Both the position numbers and the translations under genes were made by a program. Under the pieces are notes generated by a model, which saw only the letters and a list, made by a program, of their open reading frames with translations, did no database searches and was not told the DNA's origin. From the NCBI RefSeq assembly GCF_002277025.1, contig NZ_NIWD01000009.1:118841-182840 (forward strand): a stretch of 64,000 nucleotides of DNA, in the 5' to 3' direction. Position 1 is the stretch's first letter. Each line of letters starts with the position of its first letter. The stretch is from Sphingopyxis sp. GW247-27LB. Lineage in GTDB: Bacteria; Pseudomonadota; Alphaproteobacteria; Sphingomonadales; Sphingomonadaceae. Shown piece by piece: positions 58,312 to 64,000 of the stretch.

Positions 58312-59022
58312 ATGGCGAACAAGCGATACCCCGACGCAGCCGCAGCCCTCGACGGCCTCCTCTTCGACGGGATGCAGATCTGCGCGGGCGGCTTTGGCCT
58401 CTGCGGCATTCCCGAGCGGCTGATCGACGCGATCCGCGATTCGGGGGTCAAGGACTTGACCATCGCGAGCAACAATGCCGGCATCGACGGCGAAGGCCTC
58501 GGCAAGCTGCTCCGCACGCGGCAGATCAAGAAGATGATCTCCTCCTATGTCGGCGAGAACAAGGAGTTCGAGCGGCAGTATCTGGCGGGCGAACTCGAGG
58601 TCGAATTCTGCCCGCAGGGCACACTCGCCGAGCGCTGCCGCGCGGGCGGAGCGGGGATTCCCGGCTTCTATACCAGAACCGGCGTCGGCACCGCGGTCGC
58701 CGAGGGCAAGGAGGTGCGGAGCTTCGACGGAGAGGATTATATCCTCGAGCGCGGCATCTTCGCCGATCTCGCGGTCATCAAGGGATGGAAGGCCGACGAG
58801 AGCGGCAATCTGATCTTCCGCAAGACCGCGCGCAACTTCAACCAGCCGATGGCGACCGCGGCGAAAATCTGCGTCGCCGAGGTCGAGGAGATCGTGCCGG
58901 TCGGAAGCCTCGACCCCGACGGCATCCACCTGCCCGGCATCTATGTGAAGCGGCTCGTCCTTGGCGCGCCCTATGACAAGAAGATCGAATTCCGCACCGT
59001 GCGCCCGCGGGAAGCGGCGTGA
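58312..59022 (+). CDS. scoA: 3-oxoacid CoA-transferase subunit A
   Basis: 236 residues. [22 protein letters not shown] and [29 protein letters not shown] are subunit-A signatures of succinyl-CoA:3-ketoacid CoA-transferase, which activates acetoacetate with CoA from succinyl-CoA. Its partner scoB begins 866 nt further on, after the embedded phosphatase gene. Ribosome-binding site AGGAGG lies about 10 nt before the ATG. Confidence 0.95.
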   Translation: MANKRYPDAAAALDGLLFDGMQICAGGFGLCGIPERLIDAIRDSGVKDLTIASNNAGIDGEGLGKLLRTRQIKKMISSYVGENKEFERQYLAGELEVEFCPQGTLAERCRAGGAGIPGFYTRTGVGTAVAEGKEVRSFDGEDYILERGIFADLAVIKGWKADESGNLIFRKTARNFNQPMATAAKICVAEVEEIVPVGSLDPDGIHLPGIYVKRLVLGAPYDKKIEFRTVRPREAA

Positions 59023-59888
59023 GGCGCGCCCTCGCCCTGTCGCTGGGCCTGCTCCTCGCGGGCTGCGCGAGCGCGGGACACGCGCCGGTCGCGTCGGCGC
59101 CCGCCTCCCCCACCGAGCCGGCGAAACCGACCACCGCGCTCCAATATCTCTACGGTTCGGCCGAGGCCGCCGTCGCGGTGCGCGCCGTCAATGCACGGAT
59201 CGCCGATTATGTGGCCGAGCGCGTCAAGCAGCGGCCGCAGGACAGCGTCGTGCTGGCGCCCGGCGCGAGCATGGACGCGCCGCGCTTCGAGCCGTGCGGC
59301 GACAAGCCTTTCGCCGCGGTGTTCGACGCCGACGAGACGCTGATCTGGAACCTCGGCGCGACGCGCTACATGGCCGAGCGCCGTATCGCCTTCGATCCCA
59401 AGATTTGGGATAGCTGGGAGAAAACCGGCGCCGGCGCCGCCAAGGCGATGCCCGGAACGGTCGAGATGGTGACCGCGCTGCGCGCTGCGGGGGTCACCGT
59501 GATCGCCAACACCAACCGCAGCGCCGCCAATGCCGAAGGCGCGGAAGCGACGCTGCGCGCGGCGGGCCTCGGCGAATTCAGGCATGGCGAAACGTTATTC
59601 CTCGCGGGCGACGACGCCGGCGGGTCGAGCAAGGACGGGCGCCGCAGCGCGATCGCGTCGAAATATTGCGTGATCGCGATGGCAGGCGACCAGCTCGGCG
59701 ATTTCAGCCAGCAGTTCAATGACAAGGCGCTGGCGCCCGCCGCGCGCATCGCGCTCGCGACCGGCCCCGCCGCCGCGAAACTGTGGAACCGTGGCTGGTT
59801 CCTTTTCCCCAACCCCGTCTATGGTCCGTGGGACCGGCTGGGCTGGGACGATCTTTTCCCCTCCGACACCGCATGGGAGCCGAAATAA
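59019..59888 (+). CDS. e(P4)-type acid phosphatase / 5'-nucleotidase lipoprotein
   Basis: 289 residues from GTG at 59019. A lipoprotein signal ends in the lipobox LLAGC (Cys16). The HAD class-IIIB motifs follow: [13 protein letters not shown] (catalytic Asp pair), VIANTNRS and [13 protein letters not shown]. Relatives such as Haemophilus e(P4) dephosphorylate NMN and other nucleotides at the outer membrane. It lies between scoA and scoB, overlapping the scoA stop by 4 nt and the scoB start by 1 nt. That position links it to the CoA-transferase transcript without an obvious metabolic reason. Confidence 0.9.
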   Translation: MRRALALSLGLLLAGCASAGHAPVASAPASPTEPAKPTTALQYLYGSAEAAVAVRAVNARIADYVAERVKQRPQDSVVLAPGASMDAPRFEPCGDKPFAAVFDADETLIWNLGATRYMAERRIAFDPKIWDSWEKTGAGAAKAMPGTVEMVTALRAAGVTVIANTNRSAANAEGAEATLRAAGLGEFRHGETLFLAGDDAGGSSKDGRRSAIASKYCVIAMAGDQLGDFSQQFNDKALAPAARIALATGPAAAKLWNRGWFLFPNPVYGPWDRLGWDDLFPSDTAWEPK

Positions 59889-60553
59889 TGGCCGACGAAA
59901 CAAAGGGCTGGACCCGCGACGACATGGCGGCGCGCGCCGCGCAGGAGCTCGAGGACGGCTATTATGTCAACCTCGGCATCGGCATCCCGACTTTGGTCGC
60001 CAACCATGTGCCCGCGGGCATGACGGTGACGCTGCAGTCGGAGAACGGCATGCTCGGCATCGGCCCCTTTCCCTATGAGGGCGACGAGGACCCCGACCTG
60101 ATCAACGCCGGCAAGCAGACGATCAGCGAGCTGCCGCAGACCGCCTATTTCGGGTCGGAGCAGAGCTTCGCGATGATCCGCGGCGGCCATATCGACCTCG
60201 CCGTGCTGGGCGGCATGGAAGTCGCCGAAAATGGCGACCTCGCCAACTGGATGGTGCCCGGCAAGATGATCAAGGGCATGGGCGGCGCGATGGACCTGGT
60301 CGCGGGGGTCAAGAAGATCATCGTCGTGATGGAGCATGTGGCGAAGGACGGATCGGCCAAGTTCATCCCCGCCTGCACGCTGCCGCTGACCGGCAGGAAT
60401 GTCGTCGACATGATCGTCACCGACCTCGCGGTCTTCAAGCGCGCCGACCATGCGAGCCCGTTCCGGCTGATCGAGCTGGCGCCGGGTGTGACGGCGGAAG
60501 AGGTCGCGGCGAAGACGACCGCGACCTATGAGGTGGCGCTGGAGACGGCCTGA
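59888..60553 (+). CDS. scoB: 3-oxoacid CoA-transferase subunit B
   Basis: 221 residues from ATG at 59888. [18 protein letters not shown] and [15 protein letters not shown] are subunit-B signatures; the Glu of SENG (Glu52) forms the covalent CoA thioester. [52 protein letters not shown] follows. With ScoA it forms the enzyme for acetoacetate use and ketone-body or polyhydroxybutyrate metabolism. Confidence 0.96.
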   Translation: MADETKGWTRDDMAARAAQELEDGYYVNLGIGIPTLVANHVPAGMTVTLQSENGMLGIGPFPYEGDEDPDLINAGKQTISELPQTAYFGSEQSFAMIRGGHIDLAVLGGMEVAENGDLANWMVPGKMIKGMGGAMDLVAGVKKIIVVMEHVAKDGSAKFIPACTLPLTGRNVVDMIVTDLAVFKRADHASPFRLIELAPGVTAEEVAAKTTATYEVALETA

Positions 60554-60578
60554 GCCGAAACACCCGCCTGCCATTTTG

Positions 60579-60654
60579 CGTCATTGCGAGCGAAGCGAAG
60601 CAATCCAGGGCGGTTTGCGCCACTCTGGATTGCTTCGCTTCGCTCGCAATGACG
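60579..60654. repeat. Palindromic repeat (CATTGCGAG family), second copy
   Basis: CGTCATTGCGAGCGAAGCGA and TCGCTTCGCTCGCAATGACG are exact inverted ends, followed inwards by AGCAATCCAG and CTGGATTGCT. It resembles the element at 54126-54219 but is shorter and more perfect. It may serve as the scoB terminator. Confidence 0.9.
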
Positions 60655-60664
60655 GATTTATCAA

Positions 60665-60686
60665 CTGTATTGTAAATATAATACAG
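60665..60686 (+). promoter_or_regulatory. Promoter and palindrome before the S41 peptidase gene
   Basis: CTGTATT (60665-60671) and AATACAG (60680-60686) form a perfect 7-bp dyad. It contains a perfect TATAAT -10 hexamer at 60677-60682. No convincing -35 is seen 17 nt upstream. The dyad covering the -10 suggests control by an unidentified dimeric regulator; the gene start is 18 nt further on. Confidence 0.55.
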
Positions 60687-60704
60687 CGGCGATAGCATGA
60701 GGCC

Positions 60705-62165
60705 ATGTCGATGCTCCTGCTGTCCCTGCTCGTCCTCGCGCCGGACGCCGCGCCCGCCGATCCTGCCCCGCCCCGCGACTGGGCCGCGACGCTGCGAACC
60801 GACGCGCAGGCGATGCACGACGATATCGCGGCGAACCATCCGGGCCCGGTCAACACGCTCGATCCCGATTTTTCGAAGCGCAACGACGCTGGCCTCGCCC
60901 TGGCGGTGGCGCGCGCGGGCAAGGCCAGCGATTTCGCCGGCTATTATTACGCGCTCAAGGCCTATGCCGCCTCGTTCGACGACGGTCATCTGGGCTATGG
61001 CACGACCGACAAGGCGCCGCCTTTCACCGCGCGCTGGCCGGGCTTCCTGACCGGCTTCGAGGGCGTGGCGCAGGTGGTGAAGACGCGCGCCGACGACGCG
61101 CCCGTCCCGCTCGGCGCGGTGCTCGAAGGCTGCGACGGCAAGCCCGCCGACCGGCTCGCGGCCGAAAATGTCGGCGCCTTCGAAGGACGCTGGTTCCTCG
61201 CTTCGCGGCGCATGCTGCGCGGCGGGCAATTGTTCGTCGATCAGGGCAATCCCTTTATCGCGCGCCCGGTGCGCTGCCGCTTCCGTGTGGGCGATATGGC
61301 GCGCGAGGTGACGCTCGACTGGCATCCGATCGACAACGCTACGCTGACCGCGCGGGTGCGCGACACCAACCAGATGGCGCGCGCGCCGATCGCCGCGCGC
61401 ACGCTGGCCGATGGGACGCGCTGGTTCGCGCTATCGGGGTTCGACGGCGATCCCGATTCGGCCGATGCCAAGGCGCTCGGGCCGCTGATCGACGCGATGC
61501 ACGCCGACCGCGCCGCGATTGCCGCCGCGCCGCGCATCGTGCTCGATCTGCGCGGCAACAATGGCGGCTCCTCCGACTGGTCGGCGCAGATCGCCGCGAT
61601 CCTCTGGGGCAAGCAGCGCGTCGAGGCGCTGCCCAGTACGAGCAGCGTCGACTGGCGCGCCTCGGCGGACAATGTGAAGACGCTGACCGAGTTCGGCGAC
61701 CATGTCCGCGACGCGCCGGGCACATCCGACGACATGAAGCGCTGGATCGACGCGACCGTAAGCGGCGTCACGGCCGCCCATGATCGCGGTGAGCCATTAT
61801 GGCGCTCGGTCGAGCCCGCCGACCTCGCGAAAACCCCCGGCGAACCGCCCGCTCCGCCCGCGGGGCCGGTCTATTTCGTCACCGACAGCGGCTGCGCCTC
61901 CGCGTGCCTCGACGCCGCCGACCTGTGGAAAGCGCTCGGCGCGATCCAGGTCGGGCAGGAGACCAGCGCCGACACCCTCTATATGGACGTGCGGCAGGAC
62001 GTTCTGCCGAGCGGCCTCACCCGCATCGCGGTGCCGATGAAGGTCTATCGCGGCCGCACGCGCGGCTCGAACGAGCCGCTGCGTCCGGTACATCCCTATC
62101 CGGGCGATTTGCGCGACACCGGTGCGCTCGCGCAATGGATCGCGACACTGCCCGAAAACCGCTGA
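60705..62165 (+). CDS. S41-family peptidase, probably exported
   Basis: 486 residues. A short hydrophobic N terminus (LLLSLLVLAP) may be a signal. The central part has a PDZ-like region (about 110-180, PLGAVLEGCDGKPADRL) and the S41 domain with IVLDLRGNNGGSSDWSAQI and the nucleophile region SGCASACLDAADL (candidate Ser399). The usual SFGKG Lys motif is not evident, so the general base is uncertain. It is not the CtpA type seen at 9787. Substrate unknown. Confidence 0.85.
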   Translation: MSMLLLSLLVLAPDAAPADPAPPRDWAATLRTDAQAMHDDIAANHPGPVNTLDPDFSKRNDAGLALAVARAGKASDFAGYYYALKAYAASFDDGHLGYGTTDKAPPFTARWPGFLTGFEGVAQVVKTRADDAPVPLGAVLEGCDGKPADRLAAENVGAFEGRWFLASRRMLRGGQLFVDQGNPFIARPVRCRFRVGDMAREVTLDWHPIDNATLTARVRDTNQMARAPIAARTLADGTRWFALSGFDGDPDSADAKALGPLIDAMHADRAAIAAAPRIVLDLRGNNGGSSDWSAQIAAILWGKQRVEALPSTSSVDWRASADNVKTLTEFGDHVRDAPGTSDDMKRWIDATVSGVTAAHDRGEPLWRSVEPADLAKTPGEPPAPPAGPVYFVTDSGCASACLDAADLWKALGAIQVGQETSADTLYMDVRQDVLPSGLTRIAVPMKVYRGRTRGSNEPLRPVHPYPGDLRDTGALAQWIATLPENR

Positions 62166-62247
62166 CCCCCGCTCGCCCCATCCATCCTTCCTACCGGCTC
62201 GTTGGGGGTGACGAGGGGGAAAGTCGCGGCTAAGAGGGCGGCCGAAT

Positions 62248-63549
62248 ATGAGGTCGCGATCCCGTAACAAATCCGCGCTGCGGTTTCTTCTTGCCCCCCT
62301 TGCGGTCGCCGCACTGGGGCTGGGCTGGTTCGGCCTTCACGCCTCGGGCGGCGGCCAGCCCCTCGCCAGCATCGCGATCCCGATCAACGCTCCCGAAGAC
62401 CTGCCCGACACGCCCGCCGAATGGCGCGGCCGGATCGACTATCGCGCGCTCGACCGGCAATTGTCCGATCTGGCGCAGCGCCCCGAAATGGCGGGGCTCG
62501 CGGTCGCGGTGGTGGAAGACGGCAAATTGCGCTTCGTTCGCACCTATGGCGTCGCCGACCGCTCGACCGGGGCGCCGGTCACGCCGCACACCCTGTTCCG
62601 CTGGGCCTCGGTGTCGAAGACCGCGACGGGCGCCCTCGCCGCCGCGATGGCGCGGGACGGCACCGTCGACCTCGACCGCCCCATCGCCGCGTGGCGCACG
62701 TCGCTGCACCTTCCCGGCGGCGCCGAGGCGCACGTCACGCTCGGCCAGCTTCTGGCCCAGCGCACGGGCCTGACCAAGAATGCCTATGACGACCGGCTGG
62801 AGGCCGGGCAGAACCCTGCGCTGCTTCGCGCGGGTCTCGTCAATGCACCGCTGCAATGCGAACCCGGAACCTGCCACACCTATCAGAACATCGCCTTCGA
62901 CGCCGCGAGCGAGATATTGGGACAGGCCGCGCACAAATCCTTCCCCGACGCGGTGAGCGACCGGCTCTTCCTCCCGCTCGGCATGGTCAGCGCGGGATAT
63001 GGGATGGAGCGGCTGACGGGCGCCAGGGATTGGGCGCGGCCGCACCGCGGCCGAACGATCCTGCCGCTCACCGAATCCTATTGGCGCGTTCCCGCTGCCG
63101 CCGGTGTCGAAAGCGATGTCGTCGATTTCGCGCGCTGGATGCAGGCGATGATGGGAAAGCGCCCGGAGGTGCTGCCGAAGGCGGTCCTGGAGATCGCCCA
63201 TCGCCCCCGCGTGGGCACGGCGCGGCTCTATGGCGGCGCCCTGCGCCAGGCCACCAGCGATGCGGACTATGGCCTGGGCTGGCGGAGCTTTACCTATGAC
63301 GGCCGCCGGCTCGAAGGCCATTCGGGCGCGGTTTCGGGCTATCGCGCCACGCTGATGTTCGAACCGGCGACGCGAACCGGCGTCGTCGCGATGTGGAACA
63401 GCGACTGGGGATTTCCCTTCCGCATCCCCTTCGCGGTGATCGACAGCTATCACAAGCGCGACGACGCGCGCTGGCTCGACCTGAGCAAGCTGCCCAAGGC
63501 CAAAGACGAAATGGCCGGAAGGTCGGCGAAAACCTCCCAAACCGGCTGA
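62248..63549 (+). CDS. Serine hydrolase of the class C beta-lactamase fold
   Basis: 433 residues. A signal/anchor helix (about 8-30) precedes the penicillin-binding fold: SVSK (Ser121-x-x-Lys124) in FRWASVSKTATGALAAAM, the YxN motif in CHTYQNIAF (Tyr212) and HSG (358-360) in EGHSGAVSGYRA, equivalent to KTG. Such proteins are esterases, D-amino-acid peptidases or beta-lactamases; this alone does not indicate resistance. No ampR-like regulator is adjacent. Confidence 0.9.
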   Translation: MRSRSRNKSALRFLLAPLAVAALGLGWFGLHASGGGQPLASIAIPINAPEDLPDTPAEWRGRIDYRALDRQLSDLAQRPEMAGLAVAVVEDGKLRFVRTYGVADRSTGAPVTPHTLFRWASVSKTATGALAAAMARDGTVDLDRPIAAWRTSLHLPGGAEAHVTLGQLLAQRTGLTKNAYDDRLEAGQNPALLRAGLVNAPLQCEPGTCHTYQNIAFDAASEILGQAAHKSFPDAVSDRLFLPLGMVSAGYGMERLTGARDWARPHRGRTILPLTESYWRVPAAAGVESDVVDFARWMQAMMGKRPEVLPKAVLEIAHRPRVGTARLYGGALRQATSDADYGLGWRSFTYDGRRLEGHSGAVSGYRATLMFEPATRTGVVAMWNSDWGFPFRIPFAVIDSYHKRDDARWLDLSKLPKAKDEMAGRSAKTSQTG

Positions 63550-63573
63550 AGGCAAGGTAAGAAGGCGACCCGC

Positions 63574-64000
63574 ATGTACCAACTGATCACCGCGAACCGC
63601 AATTATTCGAGCTGGTCGCTGCGCCCATGGGTGCTGATGAAGGCGCTCGACATCGCGTTCGAGGACCATATCGAGCCCTTTACCAGCCCGATCAACTATG
63701 ACGAGTTCCGCAGCTTCTCGCCGACGGGACAGGTGCCCGTGCTGCTCGACGAGGGGCGAACCGTGCATGATTCGCTCGGCATCGCCCTCTACCTCGCCGA
63801 CCGGCACGATGGCGTCTGGCCGACCGACGCCGACGCGCGCGCCTGGGCGCAGTGCGCGGCGTGCGAGATGCACAGCGGCTTTTCGGCGTTACGGAATGAT
63901 TGCACGATGAACGTCGGCGTCCGCGTGCGACCGAAGCCGATGTCGGACGCGTTGAGAGCCAATGTCGCACGGGTCCGCGAACTTTTCGAAGAGGGACTCG
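63574..64000 (+). CDS. Glutathione S-transferase, N-terminal part
   Basis: The first 142 residues are inside the window; the gene runs off the end. YQLITANRNYSSWSLRPWVLMKALDIAFEDHIEPF is the thioredoxin-like N-terminal domain with Ser near residue 12-13 as probable catalytic residue, and SFSPTGQVPVLLDEGRTVHDSLGIALYLADRH has the cis-Pro and glutathione-binding DS motif. AAGGTAAGAAGG precedes the ATG. The C-terminal helical domain is cut off at the window end. Confidence 0.9.
   Translation, partial: MYQLITANRNYSSWSLRPWVLMKALDIAFEDHIEPFTSPINYDEFRSFSPTGQVPVLLDEGRTVHDSLGIALYLADRHDGVWPTDADARAWAQCAACEMHSGFSALRNDCTMNVGVRVRPKPMSDALRANVARVRELFEEGL

Noticed and set aside
62248..63549. A beta-lactamase resistance gene
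   Set aside because: The fold is shared with esterases and peptidases, and neither an ampR regulator nor a diagnostic KTG is present, so a resistance call would be unsupported.
1..64000. tRNA, rRNA, CRISPR arrays, prophage or insertion sequences
   Set aside because: No T-loop/anticodon pattern between genes, no regularly spaced repeats and no integrase or transposase were seen.

Overview
This window is a GC-rich stretch of core chromosome from an alphaproteobacterium, most likely Sphingomonadaceae (a Sphingopyxis-like genome). The supports are the cell-cycle regulator CtrA, a demethoxyubiquinone hydroxylase of the Coq7 type, the proA-nadD-rsfS-rlmH-envC-ctpA neighbourhood, many small families of G+C-rich palindromic intergenic repeats, frequent GTGA/ATGA/TTGA start-stop overlaps and many GTG starts. 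I see no prophage, insertion sequence, CRISPR array, rRNA or tRNA gene. The genus is inference.

Layout. 1-3843: tail of a crotonase-like gene, then a minus-strand operon led by an ArsR regulator (SRPBCC protein, small membrane protein, two DUF1801 proteins), then a Tat-exported PhoD-type phosphatase. 3934-12995: a DUF3667 membrane protein, proA, a ParD/ParE toxin-antitoxin pair wedged in front of nadD, then rsfS, rlmH, an EnvC-like murein hydrolase activator, ctpA, dsbB and coq7 in one tightly coupled run, and a periplasmic protein. 13000-19204: a SulP transporter without STAS domain, an S9 peptidase, a small membrane protein, pmbA and a CysQ-like phosphatase. 19406-21955: rpsM-rpsK-rpoA-rplQ. 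22110-28354: a GbsR/MarR-like regulator with DUF4166 and saccharopine-dehydrogenase-like proteins, a prolyl oligopeptidase, a neutral-sphingomyelinase-like protein and free-methionine-sulfoxide reductase.

28477-32490: three small Gly/Tyr-rich exported proteins, a PilZ protein and ctrA, which has a full CtrA box and two GANTC sites upstream. 32692-36103: a LysR regulator divergent from pirin, azoreductase and a DODA-type dioxygenase, a probable quinone/aromatic-redox unit. 36111-39692: an RluA-type pseudouridine synthase, arfB, a SRAP protein lacking its catalytic Cys2, a PilZ protein, an EVE protein and a 2-oxoglutarate oxygenase. 39872-47057: a small unknown protein, a DUF1295 membrane enzyme and an acyltransferase; parC; a GGDEF-EAL protein; cca. 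47054-50011: NUDIX, DUF1285, GNAT, folB and a pteridine-reductase-like SDR.

50228-57252: an aldehyde dehydrogenase, 2OG oxygenase, SMP-30 lactonase, VIT-type transporter, DUF488, DUF2855, HAD and tandem-UspA proteins. 57322-60553: a LysR regulator divergent from scoA and scoB, with an e(P4)-type lipoprotein phosphatase embedded between the two CoA-transferase genes. 60705-64000: an S41 peptidase, a class-C-beta-lactamase-fold hydrolase and the start of a glutathione S-transferase.

No obviously new multi-gene system stands out. The most distinctive points are the SRAP protein without Cys2, the ParE-nadD overlap, a GbsR-like gene whose start codon lies in the centre of a perfect palindrome at a predicted leaderless start, a large stem-loop spanning the rpsM stop codon, the phosphatase inside scoAB, and an identical-core repeat of about 145 bp present in opposite orientations about 10 kb apart.
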